Of a DNA stretch of 21,028 nucleotides, positions 6,777 through 13,332 are shown piece after piece. The DNA lies in IMG/VR virus record IMGVR_UViG_3300000956_000059, positions 1 through 21,028 of that record, one strand, 5' to 3'. A program made the position numbers and the translations under genes. The notes below the pieces were generated by a model. The model saw only the letters and a program-made list of their open reading frames with translations, was not told the DNA's origin and ran no database searches. Numbering within the stretch: position 1 is the stretch's first letter; each line of letters starts with the position of its first letter. The stretch is from a virus.

Positions 6777-7084
6777 TGACCAAGGCTGAAGCGCGTGCGA
6801 GGGCGGAAGCGGCATACGCGAAGATCCAGGCCGGCAAGAAAGAGCTCTTCTATCCGCCCGGCATGGCGCCGCTTCAGGTGCAGGCGAGACGAGAAGCGGA
6901 GCGTCTCCGCGACGAGTTCGCCATGAAGGCGCTGCCGGTCTATGTCCTGGCGACAAACGACTCTCCACTGACGAGGGATCCAGCCGCCTTCGCTCTGGCT
7001 GTGCAGCTCTCTACGAAAGCCTGCTACGAGTGGGCAGATGCGATGCTCGACGCGCGCGCCAAGAAGAAGGACACGCACCCGTGA
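6776..7084 (+). CDS. Small phage protein with ADAML-type C-terminus
   Basis: A 102-aa protein. The start is ATG 6776 (TGATG overlap); GTG 6773 would add one residue. The N-terminus is basic and helical. The C-terminal EWADAMLDARAKK resembles the ADAMLAAR ending of many small phage proteins of unknown function. No catalytic motif is seen. It closes the long coupled run that began at the HNH gene. Confidence 0.6.
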   Translation: MTKAEARARAEAAYAKIQAGKKELFYPPGMAPLQVQARREAERLRDEFAMKALPVYVLATNDSPLTRDPAAFALAVQLSTKACYEWADAMLDARAKKKDTHP

Positions 7085-7107
7085 CTCCGCGAGCAGTCAC
7101 GCCAGGG

Positions 7108-7141
7108 GCGCCGGCTTCGCCCGGGGGGGCCGGGCCGGCGC
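7108..7141 (+). other. GC-rich stem-loop in intergenic gap
   Basis: GCGCCGGC at 7108-7115 pairs perfectly with GCCGGCGC at 7134-7141 across an 18-nt loop that can pair internally (CCCGG/CCGGG). It sits in the only gap of note between 6776 and 7609. There is no T-run, so it may be a weak terminator, an mRNA-stabilising hairpin or a remnant. Confidence 0.4.
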
Positions 7142-7168
7142 TCCGCTTACAGGGAATAGGAGTCTGAG

Positions 7169-7609
7169 ATGCCGAACGCGAACCACTCAGCGCGGGAGCT
7201 CATCTACGCGCGCGACATGCCGCATCCGCGCAGCAACGCTACGGAGGAAGAACTGCAGGAGGCCGCTCGTCGACTGCTACCAGATGCGCAAGAGATCGCC
7301 GGCCTGCTCGCCCGCCTGAGATACACGGGGAATCAGGTCGAGGAGGCATTCCAGGTCGTTCTCCAGCGAGCACTGCAGGACACATTGGCTGCGGTGGCCG
7401 GCGACTACGTTATCGAGCACCTAGCAACGCTCCTGCCGGCAGCGGTCGACCGCGTCCTTGAGAGCGAGTGGGATGCTTATGTAGACGGGCGACGGGTGAG
7501 GGAGACCCTGCGTGGCTGCGTCTTGCGCAAAGTCGAAGAGGCTGTGCAGCGAGATGTCGCCGCGCGGTATGAGATCGACGTGGCCGTGACCTTCAGGAAG
7601 AAGGCGTGA
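7169..7609 (+). CDS. Hypothetical helical protein
   Basis: A 146-aa protein with AGGAG 6 bases before ATG 7169, one of the clearest Shine-Dalgarno sites here. Residues 25-125 are predicted helical, with Glu/Leu/Val-rich stretches such as TGNQVEEAFQVVLQRALQDT. It ends with a short strand (YEIDVAVTF) and KKA. The family is not recognised. Its stop overlaps a 38-codon zinc-ribbon gene, suggesting joint expression. Confidence 0.65.
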   Translation: MPNANHSARELIYARDMPHPRSNATEEELQEAARRLLPDAQEIAGLLARLRYTGNQVEEAFQVVLQRALQDTLAAVAGDYVIEHLATLLPAAVDRVLESEWDAYVDGRRVRETLRGCVLRKVEEAVQRDVAARYEIDVAVTFRKKA

Positions 7610-7722
7610 AGCCCTGGAGTCATCGCGTGACGTGCGCTGCTTGCGGGCTCGTGCAGTACGTGCTCGACGTGACATCGAAGCCTCACTGTCCGCGCTGTGG
7701 GGCCAAGAAGTGGAAGTCCTGA
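7606..7722 (+). CDS. 38-aa zinc-ribbon protein
   Basis: Starts at GTG 7606 in a GTGA overlap with the preceding stop. It contains CAACG and, 15 residues later, CPRCG (CxxC...CxxC), the minimal rubredoxin-like zinc ribbon, ending in KKWKS. The spacing, glycine after each second Cys, and the operon overlap make it convincing despite its size. It is directly followed by a strong hairpin. Confidence 0.65.
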   Translation: MKPWSHRVTCAACGLVQYVLDVTSKPHCPRCGAKKWKS

Positions 7723-7723
7723 A

Positions 7724-7767
7724 ACACCAGGACCACGGCCCTCGTCGAGCCGTGGTCCCTGTTGTGT
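7724..7767 (+). terminator. Hairpin between convergent gene sets, likely terminator
   Basis: GGACCACGGC (7730-7739) pairs perfectly with GCCGTGGTCC (7749-7758) around a 9-nt loop. Weaker outer pairing (ACAC with GTGT) can extend the stem. It follows the + strand stop at 7722 and faces the end of the reverse-strand cluster at 7785, so it could stop transcription from both sides. The T-tract is poor on either strand. Confidence 0.6.
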
Positions 7768-7784
7768 CTACGCGCTTCTCGCGT

Positions 7785-7877
7785 CTACCCGCCGCTCGGC
7801 CTCGGCTTCGGCGTGGGGGTCGGCTTGGGCGCGGTCGGCTTCTGCGTCGAGGGCTTCGTGTCGTTGTGATTGGCCAT
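7785..7877 (-). CDS. 30-aa Lys/Pro/Thr-rich peptide
   Basis: On the reverse strand, ATG (7877-7875) is preceded by AAGGAG at 8-nt spacing, a strong Shine-Dalgarno. The 30-residue product is MANHNDTKPSTQK followed by a repeated P-x-P/K-P tail ending PSGG. The sequence is disordered and basic, with no hydrophobic core. It is the last gene of the reverse cluster. The good ribosome site argues it is translated, but it could be a degenerate tail of a longer gene. Confidence 0.5.
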   Translation of the reverse strand: MANHNDTKPSTQKPTAPKPTPTPKPRPSGG

Positions 7878-7916
7878 GTAGGTGTCTCCTTCCTGGCGGT
7901 TCGTGCGACAGACGGC

Positions 7917-8174
7917 TCAGGCGAACGGGCCCGGCATCGGCGCGTCTTCCGGCGGCGTCGGCGGGATCGGGGCGGTCGCGTTGTGACCCATCGCGTTCAG
8001 CGTGCCCTTGAGCGCGTTGAGGCGCGCGAGGACGGCTTCGGTTTGCGGACCGTTGAGGCCCTCGGTCGCGGTGCGGTTGATGTCGTCGATGAGGGCCTGG
8101 ACGCGGGCGCCCAGGTCGTTGGTGGCTGCGTCGACTTCGGACCAAGCTGCGGTGACTTCATCGCTTCGTGCCAT
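7917..8174 (-). CDS. Small helical protein of the reverse cluster
   Basis: An 85-aa protein. I chose ATG 8174 (MARSDEV) because GGAG lies about 7 bases upstream; ATG 8198 would add eight residues without a better site. It has two amphipathic helices (VTAAWSEVDAATNDLGARV and TEAVLARLNALKGTLNAMG) and a Pro-rich tail. Its second half resembles that of the upstream gene at 8195-8524: both have GLN, then a helix, then LN-x-MG and a Pro-rich end. They may be paralogues. The function is unknown. Confidence 0.6.
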   Translation of the reverse strand: MARSDEVTAAWSEVDAATNDLGARVQALIDDINRTATEGLNGPQTEAVLARLNALKGTLNAMGHNATAPIPPTPPEDAPMPGPFA

Positions 8175-8194
8175 GGCAAACTCCTTCGAGTGCT

Positions 8195-8524
8195 TCAAGA
8201 AACAGGGATAGTGGGACCTGGCACGGGCGTCTTGCCCATGCCGTTGAGCTTGTCGGCGAGCGCGCGCAGGCGACGGATCTGTTCGGCCTCCGCTTCGGCG
8301 TTGAGCCCCGAGGTGATCTCCTCGATCTGCTCGGCGAGATCGTTCGACTCCTCGTCGATCTTCGCCATCTCGGCGCGGTGCCCTTCGCGCACGAGCGAGA
8401 TGATGATAGCGATGCCGCGCAGGACTTCCGTGAGGTCGAGGCGGTCGCGCAGGAGCTTGACCTCGCGCTCGAGATCCCCTACGCGGCAGTCGAGATTCTT
8501 GTGCTCGCTGTGGTGGCCGTCCAT
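8195..8524 (-). CDS. Coiled-coil protein, first gene of the reverse cluster
   Basis: A 109-aa protein. A polar His-rich start is followed by a coiled coil (CRVGDLEREVKLLRDRLDL), a short hydrophobic patch (GIAIIISLV), a second helix pair (IDEESNDLAEQIEEI), then LNGMG and a Pro-rich tail similar to its neighbour at 7917-8174. There is no good Shine-Dalgarno before ATG 8524, unlike the two downstream genes. It is divergent from the + strand gene at 8605 with only 80 bases between them. No function can be assigned. Confidence 0.55.
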   Translation of the reverse strand: MDGHHSEHKNLDCRVGDLEREVKLLRDRLDLTEVLRGIAIIISLVREGHRAEMAKIDEESNDLAEQIEEITSGLNAEAEAEQIRRLRALADKLNGMGKTPVPGPTIPVS

Positions 8525-8604
8525 GGGGAGAGAGTGGTCCCGATGTGCGGCGCGTGCTGGGTTACGTAGGACGTGAGGGGGAGGGTGCGGTATGGTGAGG
8601 CGGG

Positions 8605-9075
8605 ATGAGTGACGCGGAGGACATCGAGGCGCTTGCGCGCGCGGCGATCGAGCAGGACGCGAAGGCGACGCCTGGGCCGTATGTAATCGAGCCGCTTGCC
8701 AGGAAGTATTACCGCACGGAGGTGAGGTGCGGCGACGACATGCACCTCACTGCCTGTGGTAGCCAGGACGACGAGGGTCATGCTCCCAGTAGTCGCGAGC
8801 TTGAGCGGTACAAGACAACTCTCGACGACCCAGAGCTGTGGGAGTTGTTCTGCGACAGTCACCATGAGTCGCAGCTAACTCTGGACACGGTCTCGTGGAT
8901 CTGCGCCGCCCGCACCCGCGAGCCCGCCCTTGCGCGGGAGGTCATCGCCGTGCGGGCTCTGCTCCTCGAAGCCTTCAACCTCAACGCGGACTTCGACGGC
9001 TGGGCGACGTGGAAGCAGAAGACGGCCAAGCATCTGTTCGGATGGACGCCGCCCGCGCCGGAGTCGACGTCGTGA
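8605..9075 (+). CDS. Phage protein with ATPGPY-type N-terminus
   Basis: A 156-aa protein from ATG 8605 (GAGG 4 bases upstream). It starts with a helix, ALARAAIEQDAKATPGPYVI, and later has WICAARTREPALAREVIAVR. The ATPGPW/Y motif followed downstream by a xIAAAR-x-x-xPAL helix recurs in small phage early proteins of the Ea22/ead kind, whose role is unclear. It ends in a GTGA overlap with the next gene. Confidence 0.6.
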   Translation: MSDAEDIEALARAAIEQDAKATPGPYVIEPLARKYYRTEVRCGDDMHLTACGSQDDEGHAPSSRELERYKTTLDDPELWELFCDSHHESQLTLDTVSWICAARTREPALAREVIAVRALLLEAFNLNADFDGWATWKQKTAKHLFGWTPPAPESTS

Positions 9076-9416
9076 CGCCGCTGCCGAAGGGGTGGGAGCG
9101 CGACCTCAATCACTTCTTTGGAGCGACGCCGGAGGTTCGGTATGTCCACGAAGACGGACTCGCCGAGCTTGTGGTGTCAGCCTCCGCCCAGGGCGTCCGT
9201 GTCGGAACGACAGGCGTTGACGATGAGCTTGCCTCGCCGGCCGACTTCGACGCGCTGATCTCCATCCTGAATCATGCTCGCCGCCAGCACGAGCACTTGA
9301 AGGCGGGCGCGAGCGAGCCGCTGAGTGAAGCTGCTGAGAGCGGCGAGGCGGGCGGTCACCCGTTCGTTGACAGTCCGTGCCGGTATCGCGCCTCCGGCCC
9401 GGACGAGGAGTGCTGA
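9072..9416 (+). CDS. Hypothetical protein
   Basis: A 114-aa protein from GTG 9072 (GTGA overlap). The first half looks alpha/beta (GWERDLNHFFGATPEVRYVH, then AELVVSAS), followed by a helix (FDALISILNHARRQHEHL) and a flexible C-terminus. No known motif is seen. The gene is supported by overlap and codon bias. Confidence 0.6.
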   Translation: MTPLPKGWERDLNHFFGATPEVRYVHEDGLAELVVSASAQGVRVGTTGVDDELASPADFDALISILNHARRQHEHLKAGASEPLSEAAESGEAGGHPFVDSPCRYRASGPDEEC

Positions 9417-9417
9417 G

Positions 9418-9549
9418 GTGACGCAGAGCTTCGCCGAGTTCATCGCCTCGCGCGCACCTTGGCAGTGGCAAGCTCTTGTTGTGTCGCTGGTCGTCTGCGT
9501 CGCGCTGTTCGCTGTCGCGGCATGGATCTCTCCTCGGAGCCCCGCATGA
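9418..9549 (+). CDS. 43-aa single-span membrane protein
   Basis: From GTG 9418, one base after the upstream stop. An amphipathic start (SFAEFIASRAPWQW) is followed by one transmembrane segment, ALVVSLVVCVALFAVAAWI, and a short SPRSPA tail. The function is unknown. Its TGA overlaps the first of three tandem paralogous genes. Confidence 0.55.
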   Translation: MTQSFAEFIASRAPWQWQALVVSLVVCVALFAVAAWISPRSPA

Positions 9550-9740
9550 CCGCGTGGACCCGCACCGCCCCCACCACCCCCGGTCACTACTGGATCCGCT
9601 GGCCCGGACATCGCGCGTGGATGTACATGCTCGACAAGCACGGGCGCTGGTTCTCGATTGGCAATGAGGAGGTCGGCAAGGGCGACAGCTTCGGTGCGGA
9701 GGTGGAGTTCTGGCCGGTGGCGATTGAGGAGCCCGCATGA
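9546..9740 (+). CDS. Trp-rich small protein, tandem paralogue 1 of 3
   Basis: A 64-aa protein from ATG 9546 (ATGA overlap). It begins MTAWTRTAPTTPGHYWIRW and ends EFWPVAIEEPA. The pattern M-[ST]-A-W ... P-x-x-x-G-x-Y-[WF]-x-R ... W-P-x-x-I-[EK]-x-P is shared with the next two genes and with small phage proteins that start W-x-x-x-P-P-T-x-P-G-W-Y-W. Their function is not known to me. Confidence 0.65.
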   Translation: MTAWTRTAPTTPGHYWIRWPGHRAWMYMLDKHGRWFSIGNEEVGKGDSFGAEVEFWPVAIEEPA

Positions 9741-9943
9741 GCGCGTGGTCGAACAGGACGCCCACGGAGCGCGGGTTCTACTTTGCGCGCCGCGGGGACG
9801 ACGACGAGATCACCATCCACGAGATATCGGACAACGGCCTGGTCGACGCGATCGGTTACGACTTTGCCCGGCGCGTCGAGGAGCTTTCCACGAACGGTTG
9901 GGAGTGGTGGCCTGTCCCTATCAAGCCGCCGGAGCCAGCATGA
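9737..9943 (+). CDS. Trp-rich small protein, tandem paralogue 2 of 3
   Basis: A 68-aa protein from ATG 9737 (ATGA overlap). It begins MSAWSNRTPTERGFYFARRG and ends EWWPVPIKPPEPA, matching the frame of its neighbours while the middle is diverged (EITIHEISDNGLVDAIGYDF). This suggests a compact beta-type fold with a conserved shell. It probably arose by tandem duplication. Confidence 0.65.
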   Translation: MSAWSNRTPTERGFYFARRGDDDEITIHEISDNGLVDAIGYDFARRVEELSTNGWEWWPVPIKPPEPA

Positions 9944-10320
9944 CCGCTTGGAGCAAGACGCCGCCGAGCGACGACGGCTATTACTGGGTCCGACTCGACG
10001 ATCGGTACATCACATTCATGGAACGCGATAGCGTTCGCAGGAGCGGTGCTGTGTGGGTTCGGGCTGGAATAGACATGCCCAGCACGACGCAGGAACTGAT
10101 CGACGAAGGTGCAGATTTCTGGCCCGAGCGCATCGAGCCGCCGGAGGAGGAGGTCGCGAGCGCGTTCTCGTGGTGGCGCTGCACGGGATGCTTCGTGGTG
10201 ATCCAGACGCCCGCGGATGAATCGGCGATCCACGACTGCGAATTTCCAGACGCAACGCTTGAGCGCGTCTATGCACACGGTGGGCGATTTGTTCGTTCGT
10301 CAGTGGAGAGGGTGGAGTGA
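9940..10320 (+). CDS. Trp-rich protein, tandem paralogue 3 of 3, with Cys/His extension
   Basis: A 126-aa protein from ATG 9940 (ATGA overlap). Residues 1-66 repeat the family pattern (MTAWSKTPPSDDGYYWVRL ... FWPERIEPP). Unlike its two neighbours it carries ~60 further residues with RCTGC and, 17 residues on, HDC, which could coordinate a metal. It therefore looks like a fusion of the repeated module to a second small domain. Function unknown. Confidence 0.65.
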   Translation: MTAWSKTPPSDDGYYWVRLDDRYITFMERDSVRRSGAVWVRAGIDMPSTTQELIDEGADFWPERIEPPEEEVASAFSWWRCTGCFVVIQTPADESAIHDCEFPDATLERVYAHGGRFVRSSVERVE

Positions 10321-10342
10321 TTCACAGGCGACGGGAGAAAGC

Positions 10343-10711
10343 ATGAAGACCACCACTGAACAGGCCGCCGCTCCCCGCTTGGTGTGTAGGGAGATGCCGG
10401 ATGTGGAGCCGGGCAAGTTCACGCGCGGCGATTGGATCCTTGAGGACATCGCGGGGTATCTCATCGCGATCGAAAAACACGTTGGCGCGTTGAGTGCGGA
10501 AGAGGCCCGATGGATCACGGAGCCTGAGGGCCCGCCGGCTTACGACTTCAAGACTGTCGTTGTGCCGGAGCGTCTCTACGAACGCATGAAGCGGCGCAGC
10601 GACGCCTTCGACTCGCTTCTTGAAGCTTTCCGGAAGGTAACGGACGTTGCGTGGAACAGGGAGAGGGCGAGGCTTCGCGCGGTGGAAGCCGCGCGCGCCG
10701 GCCGTGCATGA
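10343..10711 (+). CDS. Hypothetical protein before the terminase
   Basis: A 122-aa protein from ATG 10343, with GGGAG about 7 bases upstream. It is alpha-helical in the centre (WILEDIAGYLIAIEKHVGAL) and near the C-terminus (LYERMKRRSDAFDSLLEAF). It overlaps the large terminase start by 8 bases. It could be a packaging accessory or even a small terminase by position, but no DNA-binding motif is evident. Confidence 0.55.
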   Translation: MKTTTEQAAAPRLVCREMPDVEPGKFTRGDWILEDIAGYLIAIEKHVGALSAEEARWITEPEGPPAYDFKTVVVPERLYERMKRRSDAFDSLLEAFRKVTDVAWNRERARLRAVEAARAGRA

Positions 10712-12278
10712 CCTCGAATCGTTGGATGCGCCCCAGCTCGCCTGGCAAGAGGCCCTGAAAGTCCTCACCGGCGCGAACCAGGCCACGCGGTTCGCGAAGT
10801 ACCGGGACGATCCGGTCGCGTTCGGGCGGGAGGTGCTCGGAGCGACGTACTGGGCGGCGCAGGTGTCGATCCTCAACGCGCTCGCGACTCACAAGCGCGT
10901 GACCGTGCGCGGCCCGCGGAAGTCGTCCAAGACGCACACAGCTTCGCACGCGGTGCTGTGGTTCATGGCCACCGCCCCATCCCGCGTCATCACGATCGGC
11001 CCGAGCGAACGGCAGGTGAAGGAGCAACTGTGGGCGCGCATCGGTTCCGAGAAGCTCGCCGCGCGTGAGGAGCTTCCCGGCGTCTGCAACGTCGTCGAGT
11101 GGACCGTCGCGCCCGACTGGAAGGCCATCGGTATGTCGACGGACAAGCCGGGGAACGTGCGGGGGTTCCACTCCGACATCGACCCGGCGCTGCTCGTCGC
11201 GGGCGAGGTGAAGCGGCTCACGTCGCAGAAGCCACAGCGGCGCCTCCTGATCATCGTGGACGAGGCGAATGCGATCGCGCAGCCGATCTTCGATGCGCTG
11301 CGTGGGTCGTTGCAGGGCGACAACACGTACCTGCTGCTCCAGGCGAACCCGACGCTCGCCGCAGACTCGCCGCACTTCTACGCGAAGAGCCACCAGCCTG
11401 GCAGCGGGTTCCATCGCATCCACATCTCCGCCGAGAAGATCGAGCAGGACGAGGTGGGCAGCGAGGAACTCTTCGACAGCGTGCCCGAGGTGCTGATCAG
11501 CCCGAAGTGGATCGGCGAGATGCGCCGAGATTGCGGGCATGACTACATGAAGAGCCCGATCTACCTCGCGGACGTACGCGGGCAGTTCTCGAGCGGCGCG
11601 ATCGACTGGCAGATCGTCACCAGGCCGATGCTCGACGCGATGGCGACCCTGGAGTTGTGCGATGACGGCCGCCCAGAGAGCCGACACATCGGCGTGGACG
11701 TTGCGCGGGAGGGAGGAGACAACAACGTCGCCGTTCTGTGGGTCGGCGGAGCCCTTGCCGCGATCCACAACTGGAAGACCCGCAACGACCCGTCGTCGCT
11801 CATGACGACCGCCGGGATCATCGCGCAGCTCATCCACACATGGGGGCCAGCCGGTCGGCAGATCCCCGCCAGGAACGTTCACATCGACGTGGGCATGGGC
11901 GCCGGTGTCATCGACCGGCTGCGGCAGACCGGCTTCTACGTCGATGGCGTCGACTTCGGAGGGGGCGCGAAGTACGACCACAAGCGACTCACGGGGCAGG
12001 CGCTCTTCCAGAACCGCAAGTCGGAGCTGTTCTGGGTCATGCGGCGCTACCTGGAGGAGGGCGAGGCGTCGATCCCCAGGAAGTACGAGAGGGTGTGGCA
12101 GCAGCTACAATGGCACCGCTACAAGCTGGTCGAAAAGGCAGGCGGGACACAGATTGGAATGCGCGACCACAAGGAAGAACTGAAGACGCGCTACGGCGAG
12201 TCGCCCGACTACGCGGACGCGGCGGTGATCGGGTGGAGCAGGGTGAGCGCGAGTCCGCCGAGCTTCCGAGTCCTCTAG
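10704..12278 (+). CDS. terL: Terminase large subunit
   Basis: A 524-aa DNA-packaging motor. GTG 10704 is the first plausible start after the upstream gene. ATPase domain: an atypical Walker A, RGPRKSSKT (residues 69-77), a Walker B LLIIVDEAN (181-189) with DE, and a coupling-motif-like LLLQANPT (210-217). The RNase-H-like nuclease domain follows, with D332 in HIGVDVAREGGD, D395 in VHIDVGMGAG and the SPDYADAAVIGW segment (501-512) giving the third acidic residue. These features match phage terminases that cut and pump DNA into the HK97-type procapsid through the portal. The Walker A lacks the usual Gly before Lys, which several terminases tolerate. The last eight codons (SPPSFRVL) are duplicated about 300 bases downstream. 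Confidence 0.92.
   Translation: MHDLESLDAPQLAWQEALKVLTGANQATRFAKYRDDPVAFGREVLGATYWAAQVSILNALATHKRVTVRGPRKSSKTHTASHAVLWFMATAPSRVITIGPSERQVKEQLWARIGSEKLAAREELPGVCNVVEWTVAPDWKAIGMSTDKPGNVRGFHSDIDPALLVAGEVKRLTSQKPQRRLLIIVDEANAIAQPIFDALRGSLQGDNTYLLLQANPTLAADSPHFYAKSHQPGSGFHRIHISAEKIEQDEVGSEELFDSVPEVLISPKWIGEMRRDCGHDYMKSPIYLADVRGQFSSGAIDWQIVTRPMLDAMATLELCDDGRPESRHIGVDVAREGGDNNVAVLWVGGALAAIHNWKTRNDPSSLMTTAGIIAQLIHTWGPAGRQIPARNVHIDVGMGAGVIDRLRQTGFYVDGVDFGGGAKYDHKRLTGQALFQNRKSELFWVMRRYLEEGEASIPRKYERVWQQLQWHRYKLVEKAGGTQIGMRDHKEELKTRYGESPDYADAAVIGWSRVSASPPSFRVL
12251..12278 (+). repeat. Terminase 3'-end repeat, copy 1
   Basis: The last 28 bases of the terminase gene match 12578-12605 at 24 of 28 positions. 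All four differences are synonymous in the terminase frame (CGA/AGG, GTC/GTG, CTC/CTG). The pair brackets the gene at 12289-12579. Confidence 0.85.
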
Positions 12279-12288
12279 GAGAACAACG

Positions 12289-12579
12289 ATGCCGAAGCCT
12301 CCGATGGTCTGGTTCAGCTTGGGAGATGCACTGTGGTCAATCTGCATGGAGCCGTACAAAGAGCCCATCCAGTGTGACGACGGTGAGGCCCGCGAGTTCA
12401 ACGGCTTCGAGGTCGACCTAAAGCGGGACCTCGCGCCACACTTGAAGCGTGGAGACCGCATCAAGGTCACAGATGGTGACGGGGCCTGCTGCTTCTGGGA
12501 TTGGGACGGGGAGAGGTTCCACAAGCCGTATCACCCAGAAGAGCAGGGGCCGGCAATTCAGTGCGCGGTACACGGGTGA
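12289..12579 (+). CDS. Accessory gene inserted after the terminase
   Basis: A 96-aa protein with AGGAG 7 bases before ATG 12289. It is rich in Trp, Cys and Asp (VWFSLGDALWSICMEPYKEP, DRIKVTDGDGACCFWDWDGE), suggesting a small beta-rich fold. I do not recognise it. It lies exactly between the genuine terminase end and a second, synonymously diverged copy of that end, so it looks like a moron brought in by recombination with a related phage. It has its own ribosome site. Confidence 0.6.
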   Translation: MPKPPMVWFSLGDALWSICMEPYKEPIQCDDGEAREFNGFEVDLKRDLAPHLKRGDRIKVTDGDGACCFWDWDGERFHKPYHPEEQGPAIQCAVHG

Positions 12580-12605
12580 GTCCGCCGAGCTTCAGGGTGC
12601 TGTAG
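12576..12605 (+). pseudogene. Remnant of a second terminase 3' end (repeat copy 2)
   Basis: From GTG 12576 the sequence reads V-SPPSFRVL-stop, the same last eight residues as the terminase, with different synonymous codons. It is too short to be a gene. It is best read as the leftover tail of another terminase allele, marking a recombination junction at the end of the inserted gene. Confidence 0.7.
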
Positions 12606-12629
12606 CTGGGAGTGAGGAGGCAAAACCGC

Positions 12630-12881
12630 ATGTCCATTTTCGATCTGAACGCAGCGGTAGGCCGCGAGGTCCCATTCGAGGATCTTGACGAGAAGGTTCG
12701 GACCAAGCTCCTCCAGTGCGTCGTTCAGCTAGACGGTGTGGTCCCGCCGCTCGACATCCCCGGCGTGGACAGCAAGGGATCGTTCGAGGTTCGCTTCGAA
12801 GGTAGCCCGCTCGCCCCGGTGAAGACGATTCGCGGGAGCGCGATCCAGGCTGTGGCGGCTGTCCTGAAAATCCAGCAGTAG
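12630..12881 (+). CDS. Small hypothetical protein
   Basis: An 83-aa protein. ATG 12630 is chosen because GAGGAGG lies upstream at about 10-nt spacing; GTG 12612 would add six residues but has no better site. It begins MSIFDLNAAVGREVPFEDLD, with alternating strands and helices, and ends in a helix (SAIQAVAAVLKIQQ). No family is recognised. It may belong to the same accessory insert as its upstream neighbour. Confidence 0.6.
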   Translation: MSIFDLNAAVGREVPFEDLDEKVRTKLLQCVVQLDGVVPPLDIPGVDSKGSFEVRFEGSPLAPVKTIRGSAIQAVAAVLKIQQ

Positions 12882-12956
12882 TCCTGCGCCATGGTCTACG
12901 GCGACATCGACCCCGCCGAGAAGCGCGCGACGGACGCCTTTCCGGTGTAGGATCCT

Positions 12957-13091
12957 GGCGCGCGCGGCGGCGTGGAAGGAACACGCGGAGAGCCATGTAT
13001 TCCCTGCCCCGGCTTCCGTAGAGGCCGGGTTGGGCCAGGGTAGACAGCCCTGAAAAGCAGGAGCCGGTGTCGAGTCCGGCCCGCGCGCACC
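12957..13091 (+). ncRNA. Candidate structured RNA, tRNA-like outer architecture
   Basis: In a gap without a convincing gene, five helices can be drawn. The closing helix pairs 12960-12967 (GCGCGCGG) with 13081-13088, perfect over 8 bp. GCGTG/CACGC (12970-12974 with 12982-12986) has loop GAAGGAA. CCCGGCTTC/GAGGCCGGG (13008-13016 with 13021-13029) has tetraloop CGTA. CAGGG/CCCTG (13036-13040 with 13048-13052) has a 7-nt loop. GCCGG/CCGGC (13063-13067 with 13076-13080) has loop TGTCGAGT and stacks directly on the closing helix. Acceptor + D-like + T-like arms recall a tRNA, but the middle is ~75 nt and no credible anticodon arm or CCA is present. It may be a degraded or intron-bearing tRNA, a tRNA mimic, or another structured RNA. 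Confidence 0.4.
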
Positions 13092-13098
13092 CTACATC

Positions 13099-13332
13099 GT
13101 GTCCGACCGCGACCGCATCGCCGCCGACCGAGTCCTGCTGGAGACGCTCCACGTCTTCTTCGACGATCGCCGAGAAAAGCGCGACGTGTTCGGGCACTAC
13201 ACCGTCGCGGTGCTGATCCAGAAGGGCTGGCTCGGCCTGCGCCTTGTCGGCCCTCGTCGATTCGAGGCTTACCTCACACGCGCCGGAACCCGGGAGCTCG
13301 CCGCTTTTCGTCGCGGTCCTTCGCCGCGTTGA
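13099..13332 (+). CDS. Small hypothetical protein
   Basis: A 77-aa protein from GTG 13099, just after the RNA candidate. It starts with a helix (DRDRIAADRVLLETLHVFFD), then a strand-like YTVAVLIQKGWLGLRLVG, and a basic end. High third-position GC supports it as coding. The start lacks a clear Shine-Dalgarno. Its 3' end overlaps by 59 bases the end of a reverse-strand gene, an unusual convergent overlap. Confidence 0.5.
   Translation: MSDRDRIAADRVLLETLHVFFDDRREKRDVFGHYTVAVLIQKGWLGLRLVGPRRFEAYLTRAGTRELAAFRRGPSPR

Noticed and set aside
8525-8604. Divergent promoter in the 80-base gap
   Set aside because: TATGGT and TTACGT are present but 23 bases apart; no acceptable sigma-70 pair was found on either strand.
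10548-11981. 477-aa reverse ORF across the terminase
   Set aside because: Shadow of terL with the same biased composition, no ribosome site or motif seen.
12891-12950. 19-codon ORF from ATG 12891
   Set aside because: No Shine-Dalgarno, very short, no motif; more likely leader to the structured RNA region.
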